A stretch of DNA of 64,000 nucleotides from ZC4RG20 sp963702105 (lineage in GTDB: Bacteria > Pseudomonadota > Gammaproteobacteria > Steroidobacterales > Rariloculaceae): positions 930,001 through 994,000 of the forward strand of contig OY969712.1 in NCBI GenBank assembly GCA_963702105.1, written 5' to 3'. The notes below the pieces were generated by a model. That model made no database searches. It was not told the DNA's origin and saw only the letters and a program-made list of their open reading frames with translations. Each line of letters begins with the position of its first letter. Position 1 is the stretch's first letter. Below are positions 1-8,160 of this stretch, piece by piece. Both the position numbers and the translations under genes were made by a program.

Positions 1-1
1 A

Positions 2-256
2 TCGGAGCCGATTCCCGGCCGCGTGATCACAGAGCACTATCTCGGCAAGAATACACGGACGACCTTCAACGTAGAGCCGTGCAACGCGGGTCGCAGCGCC
101 AACGTCACGATTGCCACGGACATCGAGGTGCGAGCCGGGTTGCCGGGCGCGGCCGAGCGTTGGCTCGCAACGTGTTTGCTGCGCCCGGTTTATTTAAAGG
201 AGCTCGAGCAGCTCGCCGACCTTGCCGAGACCTCTGTGGCGTGGGGGACGGCATGA
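2..256 (+). CDS. C-terminal part of an SRPBCC/polyketide-cyclase-like protein (5' end outside window)
   Basis: The reading frame is open from base 2, so the gene starts left of the window. The visible 84 residues begin SEPIPGRVITEHY, continue through a strand-rich stretch and end with a helix (AERWLATCLL...LKELEQLADLAE). Two strands followed by a long C-terminal amphipathic helix fit the end of SRPBCC (START/cyclase-like) ligand-binding proteins; that is a fold-level guess. The stop overlaps the start of the next gene as ATGA at 253-256, which implies translational coupling. Confidence 0.5.
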   Translation, partial: SEPIPGRVITEHYLGKNTRTTFNVEPCNAGRSANVTIATDIEVRAGLPGAAERWLATCLLRPVYLKELEQLADLAETSVAWGTA

Positions 257-1320
257 ACTTCGCCTGGCTCGTCGTCTCGCTCACGCTCCTGGCGTCGGCC
301 GTTCAGGGGCGCGTGACCGCCAAGCTTGCACGCCGGCCACGCTCACCACGGGAGCGTCATTGGACACTGCACACCGACAACGATCTCTTCGCCTTCACCC
401 ACCTGGATCAGGACTACACGGGCGGTGTGTCCGTCACGATGACCGACGTCGCGTCGTCCAGCGGGTCCGTCCGCGCCTGTGTGTCACGCAACGCGCGGCG
501 GAGTTGCACGGCGGCGCGCGCGAACACATCCGTCACAGCGCGGGCTCTGGAAGTCGGCTTGCAGCTGTTCACGCCGCAGGATCTGCGCGCCAAAGCGCCT
601 TTGCGCAACGACCGGCCGTACGCAAGCCTTCTCTATGCGTCCCGCTCCAAGCTCGTCCGCGACCCGTCACGCGAGGTCGCGTATCAGTCTACGTGGACGG
701 TGGGCTTGCTCGGTCTTCGGCTCGCCGAGCAAGTGCATCGCCGCGTTCACGCCGCCGTCGGGGCGCCGCTGCCGGCAGGCTATGCACATCAAATATCGAA
801 CGGTGGCGAGCCGACATTCCGCTACGCCGTGTCCCGCTATCGATTGCTCGCTCGGCGAACCCGCGGAGCACGACACTACACCTTGCGGCTCGACACCGGC
901 GCGAGCGTGGGTAATCTCACCGAGGTCAATGCCGAGCTCGCCGTGCGTTGGCGGAGCGAGGACGTGCCGTGGTGGACTTCGTACAACGAAGCAGGGGACT
1001 ATGCCGGGCAGCCCGTCCTGACGGTTGCGGCGAGCAGGGCTCGCTCGCGGCATGTCGCCTTCGGCATATCGGCCGGGCTGAAGCTTCGCGGCCGGCTTTA
1101 CGATACGTTCTTGCAGGGCCAGTTTCGTTCCAGCGACGTTGCGTATTCCTCCTCGAACGTCAAACACTTCCTGTGTGAGCTATGGCTCAGCGTCGATGTC
1201 GCGCTCGCGAACGGTGTGCACATCGGTTACGTAGTGCGCCATCAGACCGCAGAGCTCAAGGTCGGGCGTGGTGCGCGAGCTTTCACTTGGGCTGGATTGA
1301 CCGTGACACGAGGCTTCTAA
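253..1320 (+). CDS. LpxR-family lipid A deacylase-like outer membrane protein (DUF2219)
   Basis: This 355-residue protein starts at the ATG overlapping the upstream stop, giving the N-terminal signal segment MNFAWLVVSLTLLASAVQG. After a short spacer it carries the family hallmark near residues 35-60: HWTLHTDNDLFAF followed by DQDYTGGVSVT. An RPYA(S) motif near residue 124 and alternating beta-strand segments up to a C-terminal aromatic residue follow. LpxR proteins are 12-stranded barrels that remove the 3'-acyloxyacyl chain of lipid A using Asn, Asp and His residues and calcium; the DNDLF motif is part of that site in the family. Activity on lipid A is inferred from family only. It is probably co-translated with the preceding gene. 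Confidence 0.8.
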   Translation: MNFAWLVVSLTLLASAVQGRVTAKLARRPRSPRERHWTLHTDNDLFAFTHLDQDYTGGVSVTMTDVASSSGSVRACVSRNARRSCTAARANTSVTARALEVGLQLFTPQDLRAKAPLRNDRPYASLLYASRSKLVRDPSREVAYQSTWTVGLLGLRLAEQVHRRVHAAVGAPLPAGYAHQISNGGEPTFRYAVSRYRLLARRTRGARHYTLRLDTGASVGNLTEVNAELAVRWRSEDVPWWTSYNEAGDYAGQPVLTVAASRARSRHVAFGISAGLKLRGRLYDTFLQGQFRSSDVAYSSSNVKHFLCELWLSVDVALANGVHIGYVVRHQTAELKVGRGARAFTWAGLTVTRGF

Positions 1321-1425
1321 CTGTCGGCGCGTCGTCCGTGCTTCCCCTTTGAACGCGGCCTTCCGAGACAACGCGGGGTATGGGCACTTGACGCGCTCAT
1401 GCATTTGGGCATATGGTTTGGGCAG

Positions 1426-2079
1426 ATGACCAAATCAACGTTACCGCCGAAGGACCCACTTCCCTCAGGAACCCGCGAGCGCATCCTGCACGCCACCGTG
1501 GAGTTGATGGCCGAGATGGGGATCGACCGCGTGCGCACGCGCTCCATCGCGGAGCGCGCCGGGGTGAACGCCGCCCTCGTTCATTACCACTTCAGCTCCG
1601 TGTCGGCCCTCGTGATGGAGGCCGCCCAGGATGCGCTGCTGCGAACGCTCGGCCCTTCGCTCGAGGCGTTGCAACAGGGACGCACGATCGGCGAGTCGGT
1701 GCGGGCGATTCTGGATTGGCTCACCCGCTACGGGGAGCATAGCCCCGGGTCCACGATCCTGGCCGAGGCGATGGTGAAGGCGACCCGCGATCCGTCGTTC
1801 CGCCGGTGGGCGCTGAGAGCGTCGCAGCGCTTTCGCGCCGTCGTTTTGGAGCGGCTCCAGAGTGCGCGCGACGGAGGCCAGATAGATCCCGAACTGGATT
1901 TGACGGCCACGGCCGTCCTGCTGGCCGCGGCCCTAGACGGCCTGCTGTTTCACCACCTGGTGGATCCGAAGCTCGACGTGATGCAGGTGGCGGGCCCGAT
2001 CGATGCGATGTTGAACGCCGGGAGCCGCGGTCGCACGCGCACGACCGTTCGCCGGCCGGGTCAGCGAAAGAAGAGGTGA
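1426..2079 (+). CDS. TetR/AcrR family transcriptional regulator
   Basis: The ATG at 1426 gives MTKSTLPPKDPLPSGTRERI; an upstream in-frame ATG at 1399 is also open. Residues about 15-65 form a TetR helix-turn-helix: a helix 1 of the RERILHATVELMAE type, then RTRSIAERAGVNAALVHYHF with the family's typical YHF end. The C-terminal ligand domain of about 150 residues is unspecific, with a basic tail. The FAD monooxygenase gene begins 3 bp after its stop, so the regulator probably controls that enzyme and itself in response to an aromatic or drug-like ligand; the ligand cannot be inferred. Confidence 0.88.
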   Translation: MTKSTLPPKDPLPSGTRERILHATVELMAEMGIDRVRTRSIAERAGVNAALVHYHFSSVSALVMEAAQDALLRTLGPSLEALQQGRTIGESVRAILDWLTRYGEHSPGSTILAEAMVKATRDPSFRRWALRASQRFRAVVLERLQSARDGGQIDPELDLTATAVLLAAALDGLLFHHLVDPKLDVMQVAGPIDAMLNAGSRGRTRTTVRRPGQRKKR

Positions 2080-2082
2080 ACG

Positions 2083-3315
2083 ATGAGAGTGGCGATCAAC
2101 GGAGCTGGTATCGGAGGGCCGACCCTGGCCTTTTGGCTGCAATACTACGGCCACGAGCCGGTGCTGTTCGAGAAAGCGCCCAATCTGCGTGCCGGTGGGT
2201 ACCTCATCGATTTCTGGGGACTCGGGTACGAGATCGCCGATTCTATGGGTATCCTCCCGACGCTGCGCGCATGTGGATATCAAATGGAATGGATGCGCCT
2301 CGTCGACGGCAACGGCCGGCCTCAGGCGACGGCCAACCTCTCGGCGATGCGGGACGTGCTGGACGGACGCTTTCTCAGCGTCCCCCGTGCCGATTTATCC
2401 GCGGCACTTTTCGACGCCTGCGATGGCGTCACCACGCACTTCGGGGTCTCGCTCACCACGCTTGCGCAGAACCGGGACGGTGTCGTGGTCACGCGCTCCG
2501 ACGGACACCGCGAGCGCTTCGATCTCGTCGTGGGCGCAGATGGACTCCACTCGGAGGTCCGCGGCCGCGTATTCGGTCCGGAGCCCGGATTCGAGCGATT
2601 CTTAGACTGTTATGTTGCTGCCGCGCGCCTGAGGCTCTACCCGCATCGGGATGAGCTCACCTACATCTCGCACACAGTGCCCGGACGCCAGGTCGCTCGC
2701 GTCAGCTTGCGCGACGACGAGACCCTAGTGCTCCTCGTGTGCACCAGCGAGCGCCTGGATGGCGATCCTCCGCGGGGCCGGCTGCCCGAGACTCTGCGGC
2801 GCGTCTTCGGTGGCATGCGTTGGGAAGTGCCGGCGATCCTCGACGCCCTGGACAGCGCCGACGACATCTATTTCGATCGCGTCAGCCAGATTCATCTCCC
2901 GCGCTGGTCGTCGGGCCGCGTCGCGCTGCTCGGCGACGCCGCCGCCTGCCCGTCGTTGCTGGCGGGCGAGGGGACCGGGCTGGCCATGCTGGAGGCCTAT
3001 ATCCTTGCCGGTGAGCTCCACAGCGCGGGCCCCGATCACTCGCGCGCCTTCGAGGAGTACGAGCGGCGGCTGCGGACTTTCGTGGCCGCGAAACAGCGCG
3101 CTGCGCTGCGACTGCGCGGCTTCTTCACTCCGCGCAGCCGTGCTGCGTTGACCGTCCGCAACCTCGCCGTTCGGGCGCTCTCTTACCAGTTCCTTGCAAA
3201 ACGGCTCCTGGCCCGCTCTCTTCGCGATGACCTCGAGTTGCCGCGGTATCGGGTGTCTAGCCGCCGTCGCCCGCCGACCGTTCGGAAAGATCACTCGGCG
3301 CCAGCCAATACATGA
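2083..3315 (+). CDS. FAD-dependent monooxygenase (UbiH/PHBH fold)
   Basis: This 410-residue group A flavoprotein monooxygenase-like protein has the N-terminal dinucleotide-binding motif GAGIGGPTLAFWL at residues 7-19, an acidic residue ending the second strand (LFEKAPNLRAGG), the DG motif (VVGADGLHSEVRG, about residue 150), and the GD motif (ALLGDAAACPSLLAGEG, about residue 285) that contacts the FAD ribityl chain. Such enzymes hydroxylate aromatic or polyketide substrates using NAD(P)H and oxygen. It is spaced 3 bp after the TetR gene and 31 bp before an ECF sigma factor, so the three are likely co-transcribed. The substrate is unknown; the TetX-like and salicylate-hydroxylase-like branches cannot be separated by eye. 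Confidence 0.88.
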   Translation: MRVAINGAGIGGPTLAFWLQYYGHEPVLFEKAPNLRAGGYLIDFWGLGYEIADSMGILPTLRACGYQMEWMRLVDGNGRPQATANLSAMRDVLDGRFLSVPRADLSAALFDACDGVTTHFGVSLTTLAQNRDGVVVTRSDGHRERFDLVVGADGLHSEVRGRVFGPEPGFERFLDCYVAAARLRLYPHRDELTYISHTVPGRQVARVSLRDDETLVLLVCTSERLDGDPPRGRLPETLRRVFGGMRWEVPAILDALDSADDIYFDRVSQIHLPRWSSGRVALLGDAAACPSLLAGEGTGLAMLEAYILAGELHSAGPDHSRAFEEYERRLRTFVAAKQRAALRLRGFFTPRSRAALTVRNLAVRALSYQFLAKRLLARSLRDDLELPRYRVSSRRRPPTVRKDHSAPANT

Positions 3316-3346
3316 CAGCGAGACGCAATATCCGGAGGACTTGATC

Positions 3347-4714
3347 ATGGCATCGCGGAATCACACAGCGACGGGCGATCGCTGGGAGACGTTCCAGCGC
3401 AACCGGAGCCGACTGGTCACCATCGTCAGCCGCATTCTGCGCTCCGCCGACGACGCGGAGGATCTGGTGCAGGAAGCTGCGCTGCGCTGGCTGGAGACGA
3501 ACTCGGCGTCCGTGCGCAACCCGGAAGGTTGGCTGATTGCCGTCGTCACTCGCCTCGCGATTGACCGGCTACGCCGGACCTCGGCCGAGCGGCGGGCGTA
3601 CCGTGAAGTGCAGTACATCGAGCAACACGCCGATCCGCATCCGGCCTCTGCGGAAGCGGTAGAGGTGACTGCGCGCCTGTCGAATGCTTTCGATCTGCTG
3701 CGCAAGCGGCTCGAGCCCGCCGAGAGGACTGCGTTCGTGCTCCGAGAGATGTTCGACTGCGGTTACGACGACATCGCGCGCTTGTTGGCGAAGAGTGAGG
3801 TGGCGTGTCGTCAGGTCGTGCATCGTGCCCGCGTGCGGCTCCGACAGGCGCCGCCACGACTCGGCCTGCGCCGCGAGGAATCGCCGGCCCTGGCGCAGCA
3901 ATTTTTTGACGCCGTATCGGCGCAGGACCGGGACGCAGTCGTGTCGATACTTGCGGCTCCTGCCTCCGAACGTCGTCGCCGAACGCGGCGTGTCATGCCG
4001 GCGCCGATAGGACGGCCCGCAAGTGTGGTGTCGTCGCGTGCCGCGCTGGCGGCTGCGGGACCAAACAGTATTTCTCGTCCGTTCGTTCCAGTTCCTCGAC
4101 CAGTTTACGCTGACCGAGCGACCGGAAGCCCGCGGCGCCTTCCTCAGCACCGCCGAGTTGTAAAACGGCGGTCCGGAGGCCTATCCGTCGCGTTGCCTGA
4201 TGACAAAGGAGTCCCAATGATCCAACCGAACCGCTCGCCCGTCACCGGACGTGAACCCCGAGACGCGCTGTCGCCCCGGCGACGGGCCCTCTCCGAGTTC
4301 TACCGCGCGCTGAACGGTCGCGACATGGAGTTAATGGCCTTGAACTGGGGGCGGGGCGCCGACGCCGTCATGGACAACCCTCTGGGCGGAGTCTGCCGCG
4401 GCTGGGACGAAATCCGGACCATCTACCGGGAACTCTTCGATAACCCGCAGCCGTACCGGTTCGAGTTTTACGACTATACCTGCCACGAAGGAGAGGAGCT
4501 GTTCTATGTCGTCGGACGGGAGCGGGGATCCTACGGTGCCGGAGAGGCGGCGCTGAGCATGGAGATCCGCACGACGCGGGTGTTTCGACTGACTGATGGC
4601 GCGTGGCGTCAGGTGCACCATCACGGCTCGATCGAGGATCCGCACCTTCTCGCGGCATGTCAGCAGGCAGTTGCCGGCGGGTCGGGGAGCGCGATTGAGG
4701 AAGCGCGCGCCTAG
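3347..4714 (+). CDS. ECF sigma-70 factor (SigJ/ECF41-like), reading frame open into an NTF2-like domain
   Basis: The ATG at 3347 has a good Shine-Dalgarno (GGAGG at 3334-3338). Residues about 10-75 form region sigma2 (helices with ADDAEDLVQEAALRW) and about 105-165 region sigma4 (AERTAFVLREMFDCGYDDIA followed by the recognition helix). Then comes the start of a SnoaL-like segment (AQQFFDAVSAQDRDAV), as in ECF41 factors where this domain tunes activity. From about 3955 the frame becomes Arg/Pro-rich and domain-like sequence is lost until about 4250, where an NTF2-like domain continues in the same frame without any stop. Either this is one 455-residue fusion or a sigma factor with a decayed 3' end beside a separate gene starting at 4217. 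Another frame at 4029-4163 ends in plausible protein sequence, favouring decay. Confidence 0.7.
   Translation: MASRNHTATGDRWETFQRNRSRLVTIVSRILRSADDAEDLVQEAALRWLETNSASVRNPEGWLIAVVTRLAIDRLRRTSAERRAYREVQYIEQHADPHPASAEAVEVTARLSNAFDLLRKRLEPAERTAFVLREMFDCGYDDIARLLAKSEVACRQVVHRARVRLRQAPPRLGLRREESPALAQQFFDAVSAQDRDAVVSILAAPASERRRRTRRVMPAPIGRPASVVSSRAALAAAGPNSISRPFVPVPRPVYADRATGSPRRLPQHRRVVKRRSGGLSVALPDDKGVPMIQPNRSPVTGREPRDALSPRRRALSEFYRALNGRDMELMALNWGRGADAVMDNPLGGVCRGWDEIRTIYRELFDNPQPYRFEFYDYTCHEGEELFYVVGRERGSYGAGEAALSMEIRTTRVFRLTDGAWRQVHHHGSIEDPHLLAACQQAVAGGSGSAIEEARA
4217..4714 (+). CDS. NTF2/SnoaL-like (ketosteroid isomerase fold) protein, alternative separate gene
   Basis: The ATG at 4217 follows an AAAGGA ribosome-binding site at 4205-4210, which supports independent translation even though it lies in the same frame as the sigma factor. 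The 165-residue product shows a nuclear-transport-factor-2-like cone fold: an N-terminal helix RRRALSEFYRALNGRD, WGRGADAVMDNPLGG, GWDEIRTIYRELF, and strand pairs ending in RTTRVFRLTDGAWRQVHHHGS. Members include small enzymes and accessory domains of ECF sigma factors. No catalytic set can be assigned. Its place after an ECF sigma factor fits either a split regulator or a hitch-hiking enzyme for the monooxygenase operon. Confidence 0.7.
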   Translation: MIQPNRSPVTGREPRDALSPRRRALSEFYRALNGRDMELMALNWGRGADAVMDNPLGGVCRGWDEIRTIYRELFDNPQPYRFEFYDYTCHEGEELFYVVGRERGSYGAGEAALSMEIRTTRVFRLTDGAWRQVHHHGSIEDPHLLAACQQAVAGGSGSAIEEARA

Positions 4715-5026
4715 ATGAGAATCCCGCTCCGCGGAGTCTGGACCTGTTGAGTGCTCAATGCGTGTCGGATGCGAATTGCCAATTAGAGAGCACCGGCAGT
4801 GAAGCGGGAGGACACGACGTTCCCGATCACGGAGAGTATTCGTGAGACACGTCGAAAACCTTGGAGATTCTTGATGACGTTTACCACGTTAGCGTGACAC
4901 TGGCGGCCCTGGCCGGCGCCTTCATCGGACCGCCAGCCCTCTCCTGGTTCCTGCCCGTGCTCTGCGTCAAGCTCATCACCGAACATGCTGCGCGATGAAC
5001 GGATTCGCAGCATTTGCTCGCTAGGT
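4715..5026. other. Non-coding stretch holding one copy of a ~95-bp repeat
   Basis: No convincing gene. Bases 4894-4990 are closely similar (about 85 percent by eye) to 8063-8160, in the same orientation; translated, both give a hydrophobic LAALAGAxxGPPAL-type segment. This looks like the tail of a membrane-protein gene that was duplicated and decayed. Confidence 0.5.
4894..4990 (+). repeat. ~95-bp imperfect direct repeat, copy 1
   Basis: Shares the run CTGGCGGCCCTGGCCGG and the end GTCAAGCTCATCACCG with the copy at 8063-8160. The two copies bracket a 3-kb segment with three intact genes. Confidence 0.6.
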
Positions 5027-5428
5027 TCATCGTCGGTCGGTGACCGTTATGCCTCCGCGAGCCGATGTCGCGCGCTCCACGCCGGCCGCGAGCGCGACGC
5101 CGAGGGCGATGGTGACAGCCCCGGCTATGAGATGGGCGAGCGACACGATCCAGTGAGCCGAGCCCGGCAAAATCGTTGCTTGTGCACGCCCAAACGCGAC
5201 GACACCGATTCCCCACAGGAAAGCAAACATCGAGAGCGCGCGGTGCGTCGCCGTGCGGGCGGCCAGCGCGGCCGCCGCCCACATGGCAACTACGAGCACC
5301 ACACCGAACGCGATGTGAACCGTTAGCCATGAAGGCGCATATCCCGCCCAGATGGTGAGTCCGAGCAACAGTGCTCCGGCGCCCGAGAGACGAATGAGCA
5401 TCTTGAGAAGCCGTGCGGTAGCGCTCAT
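5027..5428 (-). CDS. Small integral membrane protein of unknown function (four predicted helices)
   Basis: The 133-residue product is read from the ATG at 5428; longer upstream frame is low-quality sequence. Four hydrophobic segments are visible: LSGAGALLLGLTIWAGYA, LTVHIAFGVVLVVAMWAAAAL, ALSMFAFLWGIGVVAF and WIVSLAHLIAGAVTIALGV. Conserved-looking polar residues in the membrane are His in helix 2 (LTVHIAF) and His in helix 4 (LAHLI), a pattern that could bind a cofactor such as haem, but I do not recognise the family. It is divergently oriented to the Rossmann protein at 5718. Confidence 0.6.
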   Translation of the reverse strand: MSATARLLKMLIRLSGAGALLLGLTIWAGYAPSWLTVHIAFGVVLVVAMWAAAALAARTATHRALSMFAFLWGIGVVAFGRAQATILPGSAHWIVSLAHLIAGAVTIALGVALAAGVERATSARGGITVTDRR

Positions 5429-5717
5429 GTGACGCGATCTCCTTACGTGTGTCCGCCTGGGCCCGTTCCAGCGAACGGCGCCGATGCGTGGTGCAGTCTT
5501 CATGACGAGTTGGGCGTCGGAGTTGTGACACGTCGACGTGTGACGGTCGGTATCGGCTGCCTGGGCAGGATTACGAGAACGCTCGACACCGAACACGCAA
5601 TAGTGAACGTGATCTTCTAGGGATCTCCCGCCTATCGAGGATGCACTTGCGGTGTCACAGGTGCAGTTGCCGTCTCGTCTTGTAAGCATGCAGGCGTCCT
5701 CGAACAGGGAGATGACG

Positions 5718-6647
5718 ATGAGAGTATTTGTGGCAGGGGCGACCGGAGCGATTGGAAAGCAACTGGTGCCGCGTCTCGTCGCTGCGGGTCATGACGTACA
5801 TGGGATGACCCGAAGCCCGGCAAAACGGGCAATGTTGTCGGAACTGGGCGCTGTCCCGGTGGTCGTCGATGCGCTCGATCCCGATGAGGTTGCGGACGCC
5901 GTGGGCAGGTCGAGACCCGAGGTAATCGTCCACCAGCTGACTGCGATCGGTTCGATTGATCTGCGTCATTTCGAGCGCTCATTCGCGCTGACCAACCGCC
6001 TTAGGACCGAGGGCACGGACTATCTGCTCGCGGCCGGGCAGGCCGCGGGGGTGCAGCGTTTCGTGGCGCAGAGCCACATCGCCGCTTATGCGCGCACCGG
6101 CGCAGCGGTCAAGAGCGAAGAAGACCCATATGATCCCTCGCCCGCCGAGGCGATGCGCGCGAACCTCGCGGCAATCCGCCACCTGGAACAGGCAGTGCTC
6201 GGTGCGCGGTGGACGGAGGGTATCGTGCTGCGCTACGGCTGGTTCTACGGCCCGGGCACATCGCTCGCGTCGGACGGGGACCAGTTCGAGCTGGTCCGCA
6301 GGCGCAAGTTCCCGCTGGTCGGCGACGGCGGCGCCGTGTGGTCCTTCATCCACGTCGCGGACGCGGCGGAGGCGACGGTGGCGGCGGTCGAGCGCGGCAG
6401 TCGCGGCGTCTACAACGTCGTCGACGATGAGCCCGCACCGGTAGCGGAGTGGTTGCCAGCCCTGGCGCGGACGCTCGGGGCCAAGCCCCCGATGCGCGTG
6501 CCGCGATTCATCGGGCGGCTGTTTGCGGGGGAGCCCGCCGCAGTGATGATGACCGAGCTTCGTGGTGCCTCCAATGCCAAGGCCAAGCGCGAGCTTGCGT
6601 GGCGCCCGACGCACCCGAGCTGGCGTGGGGGGTTCGCTGCGACGTGA
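5718..6647 (+). CDS. NAD(P)-dependent epimerase/dehydratase family protein (extended SDR)
   Basis: This 309-residue protein has the glycine-rich nucleotide-binding motif at its N-terminus (MRVFVAGATGAIGKQLVPRL, TGxxGxxG type), a second-strand region ending HGMTRSPAK that suggests NADP preference, and later RYGWFYGPGTS and a SFIHVADAAEATVAA segment typical of extended SDRs. The catalytic YxxxK is not evident (the region AQSHIAAYARTG holds a Tyr without the Lys four residues on), so it may be an atypical or binding-only member. An alternative start two codons upstream (5712) is possible; AGGGAG at 5706 suits 5718 better. Confidence 0.8.
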   Translation: MRVFVAGATGAIGKQLVPRLVAAGHDVHGMTRSPAKRAMLSELGAVPVVVDALDPDEVADAVGRSRPEVIVHQLTAIGSIDLRHFERSFALTNRLRTEGTDYLLAAGQAAGVQRFVAQSHIAAYARTGAAVKSEEDPYDPSPAEAMRANLAAIRHLEQAVLGARWTEGIVLRYGWFYGPGTSLASDGDQFELVRRRKFPLVGDGGAVWSFIHVADAAEATVAAVERGSRGVYNVVDDEPAPVAEWLPALARTLGAKPPMRVPRFIGRLFAGEPAAVMMTELRGASNAKAKRELAWRPTHPSWRGGFAAT

Positions 6648-6744
6648 CCGTGCGAAATGCGGCTCCGCAGTCTGACCGCAAATCGTGACGCCGTGTGCAT
6701 CGATCGAAATCAGACTTAACGCTCGCTCTCGCAGATCGTCCGCC

Positions 6745-6790
6745 TTGATGCTTTGCGGCGAGCCATGTCGTCTACGTGGGGTTAACTGGA
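6745..6790 (+). repeat. ~40-bp imperfect direct repeat, copy 1
   Basis: Bases from CTTTGCGGCGAGCCATGTCG to the TCTACGTGGGG run match 7900-7940 (CTTTGCGGTGAACCATATCG, then TCTACGTGGG) with few differences. It lies directly upstream of the start codon at 6793, so it forms the leader of that gene. Confidence 0.55.
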
Positions 6791-6792
6791 AC

Positions 6793-7653
6793 ATGACAAT
6801 AGTGCTAGTCGCTGGAGCAACTGGATATCTTGGAAACTTCTTGCTTGGAGAAGCAAAGGAGCGGGGGTACCGGGTGCGCGCGTTGACACGATCCGAACAG
6901 AAGCTGTCGCACGCTCGGTCAGTCATTGATGAGGTCTTCATTGGTGAAGTGACCAAGCCTTCTACCCTGGTTGGGGTCGCGCGGGACGTCGATGTCGTCG
7001 TTTCCGCCATTGGAATTACCCGACAACGAGAGGGTCTTTGCTATCAGGACGTCGACTATCAGGGCAACCTCAATCTGCTCAGGGAAGCTCTAGGCTGCGG
7101 CGTGAGGAAATTCATTTACGTATCCGTGCTAGATGCCGGTCAGATGCCGGATCTCAAGATTGTTCAATCGAAAGAGCGCTTTGTTGCCGAGCTGCGTAGT
7201 GCCGGCATCGATTACACCATCATCAGGCCGAACGGATACTTTTCGGACATGCTCGCCTTTCTCGACATGGCCAGGAAGGGTCGGGTCTTTCTGTTCGGTC
7301 GAGGCGACTTTCGCATCAACCCCATATCCGGAAAGGATGTCGCCGCCAGATGCCTTGATGCGATTGATCTTGCTGATCAGGAGCTGGACTTTGGTGGGCC
7401 AGTAACGTTCACGCATCGAGGGATCGCGAATGAAGCGTTCGCCGCGTTGGGTACCCGTCCAAAGGTCACATGCATTCCGGTGTCCATCGCAAGAGCCTTG
7501 TTATGGCTCGTCAGAAAGCTGACGCCGGAGCGAGTTTATGGGCCGATCGAATTCACGTTGACGGTAATCACCAGGAATATGGTCGGGCCCTCTTGCGGCA
7601 AGGAGCACTTGGACGACTTCTTCCGCGATGAAGTCGCCCGTAAACCCACCTGA
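6793..7653 (+). CDS. NAD(P)H-binding SDR family oxidoreductase (atypical, NmrA-like)
   Basis: This 286-residue protein starts MTIVLVAGATGYLGNFLLGEA, with the TGxxGxxG dinucleotide motif at residues 9-15 and an Arg after strand 2 (RALTRSEQK) suggesting NADP(H). The central KFIYVSVLDAGQM segment and RPNGYFSDM motif match NmrA-like/atypical SDRs; the C-terminus carries LLWLVRKLTPERVYGPIEF. Such proteins act as redox sensors or reductases. It lies in the same direction as the SDR at 5718, 145 bp downstream, but codon use here is less GC-rich than in the neighbours, hinting at separate acquisition. The start was chosen because upstream codons give no family sequence. Confidence 0.82.
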   Translation: MTIVLVAGATGYLGNFLLGEAKERGYRVRALTRSEQKLSHARSVIDEVFIGEVTKPSTLVGVARDVDVVVSAIGITRQREGLCYQDVDYQGNLNLLREALGCGVRKFIYVSVLDAGQMPDLKIVQSKERFVAELRSAGIDYTIIRPNGYFSDMLAFLDMARKGRVFLFGRGDFRINPISGKDVAARCLDAIDLADQELDFGGPVTFTHRGIANEAFAALGTRPKVTCIPVSIARALLWLVRKLTPERVYGPIEFTLTVITRNMVGPSCGKEHLDDFFRDEVARKPT

Positions 7654-7899
7654 TAGCAGTATACGGGCGGTCCTGGGCATTGCGCGCGAACTTCTCACCA
7701 CCCCACAAGTCCATGAAGACGTCGGTGCGGTCTGGGTCGTGATCTATGGACTGTTCGGCCCGGTGGACTAGCCGGCATGGCAGATCGTCGTGCTAGCGCT
7801 GGTAAGTGGCGACCCTGTTTGGAGGTGCCGTCGCGAATGCGTCTAACCCCACGAAACGTTGGTACCACCGACCCGGCCAAGGGTTTCGTCAGCACATGA

Positions 7900-7940
7900 G
7901 CTTTGCGGTGAACCATATCGTCTACGTGGGTTGATCGGTT
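7900..7940 (+). repeat. ~40-bp imperfect direct repeat, copy 2
   Basis: Second copy of the sequence at 6745-6790, here leading into a frame encoding hydrophobic segments. Confidence 0.55.
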
Positions 7941-8062
7941 GGCTGTTCCGGGGCCTCGATATCGCCTATATCGTCGGCGTTTCGGTGGCTTTGCTGGCAT
8001 CGGCCGCGCTCGTCCCGCGAGCACCGTCGTCCTTGTGTCGCCCGTTGGCCGCCGGATTACTG

Positions 8063-8160
8063 GCACTGGCGGCCCTGGCCGGGGCGCTCGTCGGACCGCC
8101 GGCCCTCGCCTGGTTTCTGGCCGTACTCTGGGTCAAGCTCATCACCGGACATCCGCTTCT
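8063..8160 (+). repeat. ~95-bp imperfect direct repeat, copy 2
   Basis: Partner of 4894-4990; this copy keeps a longer open frame encoding ALAGALVGPPALAWFLAVLW. Confidence 0.6.

Noticed and set aside
5652..5717. Upstream extension of the Rossmann-protein gene to 5652
   Set aside because: The extra residues are not part of the fold; the dinucleotide motif must begin within a few residues of the start, and AGGGAG fits 5718.
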